Under the pieces are notes generated by a model. It did not search any database. It was not told where the DNA came from and saw only the letters and a list, made by a program, of their open reading frames with translations. Shown piece after piece: positions 6,232-12,650 of a DNA stretch of 12,650 nt (its first letter is position 1; every line of letters begins with the position of its first letter). Both the position numbers and the translations under genes were made by a program. The DNA comes from Rhodospirillales bacterium (lineage in GTDB: Bacteria; Pseudomonadota; Alphaproteobacteria; Micavibrionales; UBA2020), in the NCBI GenBank assembly GCA_023266795.1, contig JAHFPI010000038.1, positions 1 to 12,650 of the forward strand. Direction: 5' to 3'.

Positions 6232-6337
6232 TTTAAGTCCGCCATTTTTCTCTATAGAGAGAAACATATACGCTACTTCTGGCGCAATTAGAACGCTTTC
6301 CTTCTATATATGAGTCAGATAGCCTCGTTTATCAGCT

Positions 6338-6357
6338 AATATATTGAAATATATTGA
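6338..6357 (+). repeat. Tandem 10-bp repeat, AT-rich
   Basis: AATATATTGA occurs twice head to tail (6338-6347 and 6348-6357), in the 114-bp gap between the truncated integrase and the small hypothetical gene. Its role is unknown; it could be a protein-binding site or slippage product. Confidence 0.6.
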
Positions 6358-6381
6358 TAATTTACATTCATGCGGCATTTG

Positions 6382-7026
6382 TTATTTCTGTTCACCCATC
6401 AGCTCCTCCATTCCGACAGGAGCGGTACGTTGCATCATCTTTTCAAAGGTGCTGGTGGCGAAGTCTAGGATAAGAGAATTGCGGGTATCGTCTGCGGCCT
6501 GAACAATCTTCTCATATTCGCCTTCCTCTAAGCGGCGTGTACGTCCAGCTTGCGGCCTGATTTTGGGAAGCCTGTCTAGCGGGTTCTCCCGTACCGGCAA
6601 CGCCCAGAGCTTCTGCGCTATATCGAAGGCATGTTTCAGCAAAGCAAGCTCACGGCGTATCGTGCCAGCTTTCACAGTCTTCAGGCGCATATCCCGATAG
6701 TCTGCAAACTTCGCTGCCCTAATTTCAGCAAGCGAGAGGGGAGCGAAGGGCTGGCGCATCAGTGCATTGAGGATATGCCTCTCGTTATCGTGGCTCTTCT
6801 TCTTGACGCTGATTTCATCCCTGTAGCGTTCAAGGATGCTCCGCACTGTATGCTTGCCGAGTTCCTTAGTAGGCGTGGGCAGTTCTCCACGGTCTGCCTT
6901 AATCTCCATATGCCTTGCCCATTCGTCTGCATCGGATTTCTGACGGAAGGAACGGCAGGATGTAGGAAAGCCCTTGCGCCTGACTTGAACGAACCACTTG
7001 TCGCCCCGCTTGGTAAAAGTCGCCAT
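6382..7026 (-). CDS. Truncated tyrosine-family integrase
   Basis: A 214-residue protein. Residues 1-45 look like the arm-binding domain (GDKWFVQVRRKGFPTSCRSFRQKSDADEWA), 58-145 like the helical core-binding domain (TVRSILERYRDEIS...TIRRELALLKHAFDIAQKLW), and ENPLDRLPKIRP...LEEGEYEKIVQAA is the usual entry to the catalytic domain. After LILDFA (about 190) the expected region with the first catalytic Arg (MRRGE-type) is absent and an unrelated 24-residue tail (TSTFEKMMQRTAPVG...) leads to the stop. All catalytic residues (R, H, R, Y) are therefore missing; family members are usually above 300 residues. GAGG lies 7 nt before the ATG. The protein might still bind DNA, but it should not recombine it. 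Confidence 0.85.
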   Translation of the reverse strand: MATFTKRGDKWFVQVRRKGFPTSCRSFRQKSDADEWARHMEIKADRGELPTPTKELGKHTVRSILERYRDEISVKKKSHDNERHILNALMRQPFAPLSLAEIRAAKFADYRDMRLKTVKAGTIRRELALLKHAFDIAQKLWALPVRENPLDRLPKIRPQAGRTRRLEEGEYEKIVQAADDTRNSLILDFATSTFEKMMQRTAPVGMEELMGEQK

Positions 7027-7038
7027 TTGACAGCCTCG

Positions 7039-7056
7039 TGCATCAAGATTGCATCA
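7039..7056 (+). repeat. Two TGCATCA direct repeats upstream of the integrase
   Basis: TGCATCA at 7039-7045 and 7050-7056, 11 bp apart, in the same orientation as the three copies near the left end. They sit 13-30 bp before the integrase start codon, so binding there could also regulate int. Confidence 0.6.
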
Positions 7057-7096
7057 AGCTGTTTTCGAGAGCTGTTTATTGTGAAGGGCAGTTCCT

Positions 7097-7115
7097 GCTA
7101 TCTCATTCAGATAGC
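7097..7115. repeat. Inverted repeat between tRNA-Pro and integrase
   Basis: GCTATCT (7097-7103) and AGATAGC (7109-7115) are perfect inverted copies around a 5-base loop, and three more pairs are possible past one bulge. It lies about 13 bp beyond the tRNA CCA end. No T run follows on the minus strand, so it is more likely a processing hairpin or accessory site than a full terminator. Confidence 0.55.
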
Positions 7116-7125
7116 TAGGAAAGGT

Positions 7126-7181
7126 AATGGTCGGACTGAAAGGATTTGAACCTTCGACCCCTTGCACCCCATGCAAGTGCG
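7126..7181 (-). repeat. att repeat, tRNA-proximal copy
   Basis: The 56-bp partner of 5503-5558. It forms the 3' two thirds of the intact tRNA-Pro gene, so integration rebuilt a functional tRNA with element-borne sequence. Confidence 0.9.
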
Positions 7182-7204
7182 CTACCAGGCTGCGCTACAG
7201 TCCG
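7128..7204 (-). tRNA. tRNA-Pro (anticodon GGG)
   Basis: A 77-nt cloverleaf on the minus strand: acceptor CGGACTG pairs with CAGTCCG, then discriminator A and encoded CCA at 7130-7128. The D arm is AGCGCAGCCTGGTAGCG. The anticodon stem CTTGC/GCAAG holds the loop ATGGGGT, giving anticodon GGG, and the T arm contains GGTTCAAATCC. It reads codons CCC and CCU. It is the integration target of the adjacent element and remains intact. Confidence 0.95.
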
Positions 7205-7224
7205 ACAATATCCTGAATGGCCGG

Positions 7225-7254
7225 AATATAGCAATTCGCGGGGCGGGATGTAAA
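7225..7254 (-). promoter_or_regulatory. Promoter of tRNA-Pro(GGG)
   Basis: On the minus strand TTTACA (7249-7254) and TATATT (7225-7230) are 18 bp apart, each matching consensus at five of six positions, about 20 nt before the tRNA 5' end. Confidence 0.7.
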
Positions 7255-7272
7255 TAGTTACTTTAGGGCAGG

Positions 7273-7773
7273 TTAACCGATCAGTTTACGCATGGATTTC
7301 AGCTCGGCCAGCATCGACTGGAGTTCGTCGCGGTTTTTGCTGACGGCGGAGATCGCCGGGGCGGCCGTTTTTTCCTCGATCGTTTCGCCGACGCGGGCGG
7401 TGAGGTTGCCACGGGTGCTGTGCAGGAGTTTCTGCACGCCCTTGATGGTGTACCCTTCCTGATAGAGCAGGTGATGGATGTTTTTCAGCAGCTCGACGTC
7501 TTCCGGACGGTAGTAGCGGCGGCCGCCGCCCCGCTTGAGGGGCTTGATCTGGGCGAATTTGCTCTCCCAGAAGCGCAGGACGTGCTGCTGCACTTTAAGT
7601 TCGTCCGCCACTTCGCTGATGGTGCGGAAGGCAGAGGCGGATTTTGCCGGCGCCAGCTTGACCGCTTTTTTCATCGGCCTGCGGTTGGGGATATTCTGGA
7701 TGGTCTGGTCTTGCTGGGGGGAAACTTGGGGTTTAGCGGAGGGATTCGGGGCGGGGGACGTCGTGGATGACAT
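7273..7773 (-). CDS. MerR-family transcriptional regulator
   Basis: A 166-residue protein with a disordered Pro/Ser/Gln-rich first 45 residues, then a MerR-type winged helix-turn-helix at about 50-118. The motif is FRTISEVADELKVQQHVLRF, followed by WESKF, GGGRRYYRPEDVELL and LLYQEGYTIKGVQKLL. The C-terminal part carries a short helix (LQSMLAELKSMRKLIG) instead of a metal- or drug-binding domain, as in a group of MerR-like regulators commonly found beside ihfA in alphaproteobacteria. AAGGA lies 10 nt before the ATG. It begins 23 bp after the ihfA stop and is likely co-transcribed with it. Its targets cannot be read from the sequence. Confidence 0.93.
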   Translation of the reverse strand: MSSTTSPAPNPSAKPQVSPQQDQTIQNIPNRRPMKKAVKLAPAKSASAFRTISEVADELKVQQHVLRFWESKFAQIKPLKRGGGRRYYRPEDVELLKNIHHLLYQEGYTIKGVQKLLHSTRGNLTARVGETIEEKTAAPAISAVSKNRDELQSMLAELKSMRKLIG

Positions 7774-7796
7774 GGAATTGTATTCCTTCGTATCAG

Positions 7797-8093
7797 TTAT
7801 TCAGCAGGATTGATGCGGTCTTTCAGGACATTGCTGGCGCGGAAAGTGAGGACGCGGCGCGGAAGGATAGGCACTTCCTCTCCGGTTTTCGGATTGCGGC
7901 CAACACGTTGGCGTTTGCTGCGCACCTGGAATGTGCCGAAGGAAGAGATCTTGACCATCTCTCCGCGTTCCAGCGCTTTGCAGATTTCTGCAAGAACAGT
8001 TTCGACAAGATCGGCAGATTCGTTGCGGGACAGGCCGACTTGTTCATATACGGCTTGGCTCAGATCTGCGCGGGTAATCGTTTGGCTACTCAT
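7797..8093 (-). CDS. ihfA: Integration host factor subunit alpha
   Basis: A 98-residue HU/IHF-fold protein beginning TITRADLSQAVYEQVGLSRNE, typical of IHF alpha. VKISSFGTFQVR forms the core, and the DNA-bending beta arm GRNPKTGEEVPI (about 65-76) contains the conserved intercalating Pro. With IHF beta it bends DNA sharply in transcription, replication and site-specific recombination. GAGG lies 7 nt before the ATG, and a promoter lies in the gap after fabH. Length is usual for the family. Confidence 0.96.
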   Translation of the reverse strand: MSSQTITRADLSQAVYEQVGLSRNESADLVETVLAEICKALERGEMVKISSFGTFQVRSKRQRVGRNPKTGEEVPILPRRVLTFRASNVLKDRINPAE

Positions 8094-8123
8094 ATTTGCA
8101 CCTCAAAAGATTAACGTGGATTT

Positions 8124-8152
8124 ACAGTACCGATTCACAATAAGGCAGTCAA
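8124..8152 (-). promoter_or_regulatory. Candidate promoter of ihfA-merR
   Basis: On the minus strand TTGACT (8147-8152) and TACTGT (8124-8129) are 17 bp apart. The -35 box matches five of six positions and the -10 three of six. It lies in the 135-bp gap between fabH and ihfA, giving a leader of roughly 25 nt. Confidence 0.5.
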
Positions 8153-8228
8153 TACAAAGAGTTGAGAAATAAAGTTGTAGTAATTAAAGGCCTCCGAAAC
8201 TGCAACAGAACAAGGGGTTACGCCCTAC

Positions 8229-9206
8229 TTACCAGCGCACCAGCGCCGCCCCCCAGGTGAAGCCGCCGCCCATCGCTTCCATCAGAATCAGGTCGCCCTT
8301 CCGGATTCGCCCGTCCTCCACCGCCGTGGTCAGGGCGAGGGGAATCGAGGCAGCCGAAGTATTGCCGTGCTGAGACACTGTTATAACAACGCGTTCAGGT
8401 GACAGATGAAGTTTTTCAGCGGTTGCGTCGATGATTCTCTTGTTGGCCTGATGCGGCACCAGCCAGCGGATATCTTCCGGCTGCAGCCCGTTGGCATGCA
8501 GCGTTTCCAGGACGACTTCGCCCATCCGCGTGACGGCGTGGCGGAACACTTCCTTGCCGTTCATCCGGACATGGCCGACCGTCTGGGTGGTGGCGGGGCC
8601 GCCGTCGACATAAAGCTGCCCGCGCTGCGCGCCTTCGGAATGGAGATGGGTGGAGAGGATGCAGCGGTCTTCCTTGGTGCCTGTGGCGGCGGTGTCGGCT
8701 TCAACGATCACCGCGCCCGCGCCGTCGCCGAACAGCACGCAGGTGGTGCGGTCCGTCCAGTCGAGCAGGCTGCTGAAACGCTCTGCGCCGATCACCAGCG
8801 CGCGGTTAATCTGCCCTGATTTAATAAAGTTATCCGCCGTCGCTAAAGCATAAATGAAACCGGAGCAGACGGCCTGAATGTCAAAAGCAAAGCCCCTGTC
8901 GCCCATGCCGATATTGTCCTGCACGGTGACGGCGGTGGCGGGAAAGGTCTGGTCGGGCGTGGTGGTTGCCAGAAAAACGGCGTCTATATCCTGCGCTGTC
9001 AGGTTCGCTTTCTCCAGCGCGCGACGCGCGGCGCGGGTCGCCATGTCGGAGGTCGTCTGGCCTTCGGCGGCGATATGGCGGGCCTTGATGCCGGTGCGCT
9101 GCTCGATCCATTCGTCGCTGGTCTTGACGATTTTGGCGATGTCGTCGTTGGTCATGATGCCTTCGGGCAGATAGGCGCCGCAGCTGATGATACGGGAGCG
9201 CCTCAT
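8229..9206 (-). CDS. fabH: Beta-ketoacyl-ACP synthase III
   Basis: A 325-residue thiolase-fold enzyme that condenses an acyl-CoA (usually acetyl-CoA) with malonyl-ACP to start fatty acid synthesis. The catalytic triad is visible: Cys114 in AVCSGF, His252 in VPHQANKRI and Asn282 in HGNTSAASIP. The N-terminal SDEWIEQRTGI and C-terminal GGGFTWGAALVRW are also diagnostic. Length matches the family. Its ATG overlaps the plsX stop by 4 nt, so translation is probably coupled and synthesis of fatty acid and phospholipid precursors is co-expressed. Confidence 0.97.
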   Translation of the reverse strand: MRRSRIISCGAYLPEGIMTNDDIAKIVKTSDEWIEQRTGIKARHIAAEGQTTSDMATRAARRALEKANLTAQDIDAVFLATTTPDQTFPATAVTVQDNIGMGDRGFAFDIQAVCSGFIYALATADNFIKSGQINRALVIGAERFSSLLDWTDRTTCVLFGDGAGAVIVEADTAATGTKEDRCILSTHLHSEGAQRGQLYVDGGPATTQTVGHVRMNGKEVFRHAVTRMGEVVLETLHANGLQPEDIRWLVPHQANKRIIDATAEKLHLSPERVVITVSQHGNTSAASIPLALTTAVEDGRIRKGDLILMEAMGGGFTWGAALVRW

Positions 9207-10291
9207 GGCATAATTTCTTCCGGTTCGACGGCGGCGGGGGCGGCGCCCATGCCTATGCTTTCAATCGCCTGCGCGACTTTTTCGTTAAAGTGGATCAGCA
9301 CCATCTCGGCGGCGACGCCGATGGCGTTGGCGAAACCGATACCGTCCGTGCCGCCGTGGCTTTTAATGCACAGCCCTTTGAGTCCCATCAGTCCGGCGCC
9401 GTTGTAGGAGCGCGGGTCGACCCGTTTTTTCAAGGCGATGAAGGCGGGCAGAGCCACCAGTATTCCCGGCAGGCATAATACAAAACCTATTTTCATCAGC
9501 AGGGAGGATTGAAAGGCCTGCTTGACGAGGCTGGCCAGCAGTTTGGCTGTGCCTTCGATTGCTTTCAGGACGACATTGCCGGTGAAGCCGTCCGTGACGA
9601 TCACATCGACGGTGCCGGCTCCGATGTCGTTCCCTTCGACAAAGCCGATGTATTTTCCGGGCAGATGGCTGGCGGCAGTAAAAAGTTCCGCCGCTTCCCT
9701 GACGGTTTCATGGCCCTTCACCGATTCAGAGCCGATGTTGAGGAGGCCGATGCGCGGCACGGCGATTTTTAAAATGTCACGCGAGAAAACGCCGCCGAGT
9801 ACGCCGAATTCCAACAGGTTTTTAGGATCGCAGGCGACGTTGGCACCGAGATCGAGCATGACCGTGCCATGTCCCGCGACTTTGGTCGGCAGGTATGTCG
9901 CAATCGCCGGACGCGTGATGCCGGGCAGGACTTTCAGCACGAACTTGGCCATCGCCATCAGGGCGCCGGTATTGCCGGCGGAGACGACGCACTGCGCTTC
10001 CCCCCTGCCGACGGCGTCAATCGCCAGACGCATGCTGGAGTTGCGGCCGTTGCGGAGCGCTATCGACGGCTTGTCCTCGCTGGTGATGCGGTCGGCGGTG
10101 TGGCGCACTTCCATGACGGATTCAAGATCCGGATATTTTTTTATCAGGGGCCTGATTTTGTTTTCGTCGCCGAAAATGATGAACGAGGCCTGCGGGTATT
10201 TCTGGCGCGACAGGTGCGCGCCCTCAACCACGATTTGAGGCGCATGATCGCCCCCCATTCCATCCAGGGATATTACCAGGTCATTTTGCAA
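9203..10291 (-). CDS. plsX: Phosphate acyltransferase PlsX
   Basis: A 362-residue enzyme that turns acyl-ACP into acyl-phosphate, the donor for PlsY in phosphatidic acid synthesis. It is a peripheral membrane enzyme. Diagnostic stretches are LDGMGGDHAP (about 9-18), SAGNTGALMAMAKF, MLDLGANVAC, GLLNIGSESVKG, FVEGNDIG and VTDGFTGNVVLKAIEG. A hydrophobic helix (KIGFVLCLPGILVALPAFIA) fits membrane contact. The start is TTG at 10291, with AAAGG 8 nt upstream and no ATG or GTG usable nearby. It lies 52 bp after rpmF and overlaps fabH by 4 nt, the usual order. Confidence 0.96.
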   Translation of the reverse strand: MQNDLVISLDGMGGDHAPQIVVEGAHLSRQKYPQASFIIFGDENKIRPLIKKYPDLESVMEVRHTADRITSEDKPSIALRNGRNSSMRLAIDAVGRGEAQCVVSAGNTGALMAMAKFVLKVLPGITRPAIATYLPTKVAGHGTVMLDLGANVACDPKNLLEFGVLGGVFSRDILKIAVPRIGLLNIGSESVKGHETVREAAELFTAASHLPGKYIGFVEGNDIGAGTVDVIVTDGFTGNVVLKAIEGTAKLLASLVKQAFQSSLLMKIGFVLCLPGILVALPAFIALKKRVDPRSYNGAGLMGLKGLCIKSHGGTDGIGFANAIGVAAEMVLIHFNEKVAQAIESIGMGAAPAAVEPEEIMP

Positions 10292-10319
10292 AGGGGGTGC
10301 CTTTGAGATTATGTGGATG

Positions 10320-10344
10320 ACACAGTCAGCTTCGCAGACTGTGT
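10320..10344 (-). promoter_or_regulatory. Hairpin at the rpmF stop, before plsX
   Basis: ACACAGTC (10320-10327) pairs with GACTGTGT (10337-10344) around a 9-base loop; the stem touches the last base of the rpmF stop codon. On the minus strand no T run follows, so it is not a standard terminator. It may be an RNA-processing or attenuation element that lowers plsX relative to the ribosomal-protein gene. Confidence 0.5.
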
Positions 10345-10520
10345 TAGTCGACGTCGATGACTTGCTGGCCTTTATACATGCCTGTCTTCAGGCAGACATG
10401 ATGCGGGCGCACCATTTCGCCTGTGTGCTTGTCTTCCACGACGGAAGGGGACTTCAGCGCGTGGTGAGACCGGCGCATATCCCGTCTGGACTTCGATGTT
10501 TTTTTCTTTGGAACAGCCAT
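10344..10520 (-). CDS. rpmF: 50S ribosomal protein L32
   Basis: A 58-residue basic protein beginning MAVPKKKTSKSRRDMRRSHH, the invariant L32 start, and continuing through CLKTGMYKGQQVIDVD. The N-terminal basic segment binds 23S rRNA. Length is normal for alphaproteobacterial L32. The HVCLKTG segment keeps one Cys of the zinc pairs found in some L32 forms, so this is the zinc-free type. A weak AGAAAGAG lies before the ATG. It is the first gene of the rpmF-plsX-fabH transcript. Confidence 0.96.
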   Translation of the reverse strand: MAVPKKKTSKSRRDMRRSHHALKSPSVVEDKHTGEMVRPHHVCLKTGMYKGQQVIDVD

Positions 10521-10653
10521 AGTTTTGTACTCTTTCTAAGGTTTAATCAGGCTCATTACATAAACAAAAAGCCCCTGTCAGGCAAGAGAAATCCATTCAC
10601 GGACGCCGTTTAATTGTCATAACATTTAAAATGCCGCCTATGAAGCTGTTGGT

Positions 10654-10682
10654 TTGACATAGGATATAAATCACAATATTGT
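10654..10682 (+). promoter_or_regulatory. Promoter of the beta-glucosidase gene
   Basis: TTGACA (10654-10659, perfect) and TATTGT (10677-10682, four of six) are 17 bp apart, in the divergent gap shared with rpmF. A start near 10689 gives a leader of about 40 nt to ATG 10731. No clear sugar-regulator operator is seen. Confidence 0.6.
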
Positions 10683-10730
10683 AGCGCAATCAAATTCTGG
10701 CAAATAATGCGTGCAGCAACAGAGGCCTTC

Positions 10731-12650
10731 ATGACTGATGACAGCGACCGCAAGGCAGCCAAAAAAATGAAGGGCTTTATCGACGGACTGATGCGCCGGA
10801 TGACGCTCGATGAAAAAATCGGACAGCTCAATCTCGTTGCCAACGGCGGCGCCACGGTGACCGGCGCCGTCGTCAATGAAGGCACAGAGGAAAAAATCAG
10901 CCAGGGGCTGGTGGGCGGGATGCTTAATGTGTGGTCGCCGGAAACCCTGCGCAGGATACAAAAAATGGCCGTCGAGGAATCGCGCCTGCATATTCCGCTG
11001 CTGTTTAGCGCGGACGTTGTTCACGGCCACAAGACTGTTTTTCCGATTCCGCTCGGGCTGTCTTGTACGTGGGATATGAAGCTGATTGAAAAGAGCGCGC
11101 ACATTGCCGCCGTCGAAGCCGCCGCCGACGGCGTGAAATGGACATTCTCCCCGATGGTCGATGTTGCCCGCGATCCGCGTTGGGGCCGCATGGCCGAAGG
11201 CGCGGGAGAAGACCCGCATCTGGGATCGCGCATCGCAGAGGCGATGGTCAAAGGTTATCAAGGCAAGGATTTATCCCGCATTGATACGGTCATGGCCTGC
11301 GCCAAGCATTTCGCCCTGTACGGCGCGGCCGAGGGCGGGCGCGATTATAATACTGTGGACATGAGCGAGCAGAAAATGCGCGAGGTTTATCTGCCTCCCT
11401 TTAAAGCGGCGGTCAAAGCTGGTGTAGGCAGCCTGATGACGGCATTCAATGATGTGAACGGCATTCCCGCCAGTATGCACAAGGGATTGCTCACCGATAT
11501 ACTGCGCAGGGAGTGGGGGTTCGGCGGGCTTGTGGTCACTGACTACACATCCATCAACGAAATGAGCGCACACGGAGTCGGCGATCTGAAAACAGTTTCG
11601 GCGCTGGCGCTCAAGGCCGGCGTCGACATGGATATGGTGGGCGAGGGGTTCCTGACAACGCTTAAACAGTCACTGGCTGAAGGAAAAATCGCGCAGCGGG
11701 AGATCGATCAGGCCTGCCGCCGGATTCTTGAGGCAAAATACCGGCTCGGCCTGTTCGACGATTCTTATAAATTCTTCAGCGAACAAAGGGCGGCGCATAA
11801 AATAATGAGTCCCGAACACAGGCAGGCCGCGCGCGAAGCTGTTGCCCGCTCCTGCGTGCTGCTGAAAAACGAAAACAATGCCCTGCCGCTTAAAAAAACC
11901 GGAACCATCGCGCTGATCGGCCCGCTGGCCGATGATAAAAAGAATATACTGGGCACGTGGGCCGTGGGCGGCGACCCGGAAAAATCTATCCCGGTTCTGG
12001 AGGGGCTTAAAAACGCGGCGGGTGATGGTGTCACCGTCCTCTATGCCAAGGGCGCGAATATCACCGATGATGTTGAACTGGCCAAGAAAGTAAACGTTTT
12101 CGGCGAGACGGCGACAATCGATCCGCGTACACCCGCACAAATGATTGCCGAAGCGCTCGCGGTGGCGCAAAAATCTGATGTGATCGTCGCGGTGGTCGGC
12201 GAGGCCAAGGAAATGTCGGGCGAGTGTTCCAGCCGCACCGATTTAAGCATACCCGAAAGCCAGCGCGATCTTCTCAAGGCTCTGGCGGCCACGGGCAAGC
12301 CGCTTGTGCTGGTGGTGATGAGCGGCCGCCCACTGACACTGGAGTGGGAGAACGAACATGCCACATCCATGCTGATGACATGGTTCGGCGGCACCGAGAC
12401 GGGTAACGGCATCGCCGACGTTTTATTCGGGGACTACAACCCCGCCGGAAAGCTGACCGCGTCATTTCCCCGCAATGTGGGGCAGATACCCGTTTATCAC
12501 GCTTACAAAAATACGGGCCGTCCCGCGCCGTCCGCCGAGTTCAAGAAATTCACCTCCAACTATCTCGATGTGCAGAACGCGCCGCTTTATCCTTTCGGCC
12601 ACGGTCTGAGTTATACGAATTTCAGCTACGGCCCCGTAAAGCTGAACAAA
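10731..12650 (+). CDS. bglX: GH3 beta-glucosidase, 3' end outside the window
   Basis: Open from ATG 10731 to the window edge: 640 codons with no stop, about 100-130 short of the usual BglX-type length. GH3 enzymes release glucose or related sugars from beta-linked oligosaccharides. The TIM barrel carries VHGHKTVFPIPLGL, FSPMVDVARDPRWGR, AEGAGEDPHLGSR, CAKHFALYG (Lys192-His193) and the nucleophile Asp271 in LVVTDYTSINEM. The second domain carries AVARSCVLLKNENNALPL, IALIGPLADD, GECSSRTDLSIPESQ and FGDYNPAGKL, then LYPFGHGLSYTNFSY leading to the missing fibronectin III-like domain. GAGG lies 7 nt before ATG 10731; an in-frame ATG at 10707 has a poorer site. Neither start gives a signal peptide, unlike many BglX proteins, so a cytoplasmic enzyme is suggested. 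Confidence 0.95.
   Translation, partial: MTDDSDRKAAKKMKGFIDGLMRRMTLDEKIGQLNLVANGGATVTGAVVNEGTEEKISQGLVGGMLNVWSPETLRRIQKMAVEESRLHIPLLFSADVVHGHKTVFPIPLGLSCTWDMKLIEKSAHIAAVEAAADGVKWTFSPMVDVARDPRWGRMAEGAGEDPHLGSRIAEAMVKGYQGKDLSRIDTVMACAKHFALYGAAEGGRDYNTVDMSEQKMREVYLPPFKAAVKAGVGSLMTAFNDVNGIPASMHKGLLTDILRREWGFGGLVVTDYTSINEMSAHGVGDLKTVSALALKAGVDMDMVGEGFLTTLKQSLAEGKIAQREIDQACRRILEAKYRLGLFDDSYKFFSEQRAAHKIMSPEHRQAAREAVARSCVLLKNENNALPLKKTGTIALIGPLADDKKNILGTWAVGGDPEKSIPVLEGLKNAAGDGVTVLYAKGANITDDVELAKKVNVFGETATIDPRTPAQMIAEALAVAQKSDVIVAVVGEAKEMSGECSSRTDLSIPESQRDLLKALAATGKPLVLVVMSGRPLTLEWENEHATSMLMTWFGGTETGNGIADVLFGDYNPAGKLTASFPRNVGQIPVYHAYKNTGRPAPSAEFKKFTSNYLDVQNAPLYPFGHGLSYTNFSYGPVKLNK

Larger units (their letters stand above)
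5503..7181. mobile_element. Small decayed integrative element in tRNA-Pro(GGG)
   Basis: The stretch is bounded by 56-bp exact direct repeats, one of them the 3' part of an intact tRNA gene, with a tyrosine integrase next to the intact tRNA. This is the classic layout of a tRNA-targeted island. The repeat unit plus interior is about 1.6 kb, far shorter than autonomous islands. The integrase lacks its catalytic domain and the interior is AT-rich with no recognisable cargo, so the element is probably the product of a large deletion. The interior shows three TGCATCA copies near the left end and two near the right end, like arm-type integrase sites. From 5610 to about 5887 I see nothing else convincing. 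Confidence 0.85.

Noticed and set aside
9522..10238. Plus-strand frame of 238 codons
   Set aside because: Antisense to plsX; a compositional shadow.
10671..11261. Minus-strand frame of 196 codons
   Set aside because: Antisense to the GH3 gene, whose motifs identify the real frame.

Overview
The window looks like an alphaproteobacterial chromosome: moderately GC-rich genes around a more AT-rich tRNA-linked insertion. The main evidence is the minus-strand block rpmF - plsX - fabH - ihfA - MerR-type regulator - tRNA-Pro(GGG), a gene order familiar from alphaproteobacteria. The genus cannot be fixed from the sequence alone.

Layout. 1-183 is the 3' end of a CspA-type cold-shock gene with a strong terminator. 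274-801 (minus) encodes a five-helix membrane protein of unknown function. 850-2451 (minus) is an M32 metallocarboxypeptidase gene interrupted by one in-frame TAA at codon 71. Divergent from it, 2588-4451 (plus) holds three genes joined by 4-nt ATGA overlaps: an ankyrin-repeat protein, a 65-residue helical protein and a 364-residue HD protein with the metal-site pattern of class I cyclic-nucleotide phosphodiesterases. Facing this operon, with 3 bp between the stop codons, is a beta-class carbonic anhydrase (4455-5150, minus, TTG start). 5151-5502 is intergenic, with the carbonic anhydrase promoter and a possible small RNA ending in a terminator.

5503-7181 is a small tRNA-linked integrated element. 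The intact tRNA-Pro(GGG) at 7128-7204 lies at one end. A 56-bp exact copy of its 3' part (5503-5558) lies at the other. A tyrosine integrase lacking its catalytic domain sits beside the tRNA. TGCATCA repeats near both ends look like integrase arm-binding sites. The rest of the element is AT-rich with only weak short ORFs, so it appears to be a decayed, probably immobile island.

7273-10520 (minus) is the housekeeping block: ribosomal protein L32, PlsX and FabH (phospholipid and fatty acid initiation), IHF alpha and a MerR-type regulator. Divergent from rpmF, 10731-12650 (plus) is a GH3 beta-glucosidase that runs off the window.

The least described part is the ankyrin / small protein / phosphodiesterase-like operon. 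The clearest anomalies are the nonsense codon in the M32 gene and the att-site architecture of the mini-island.
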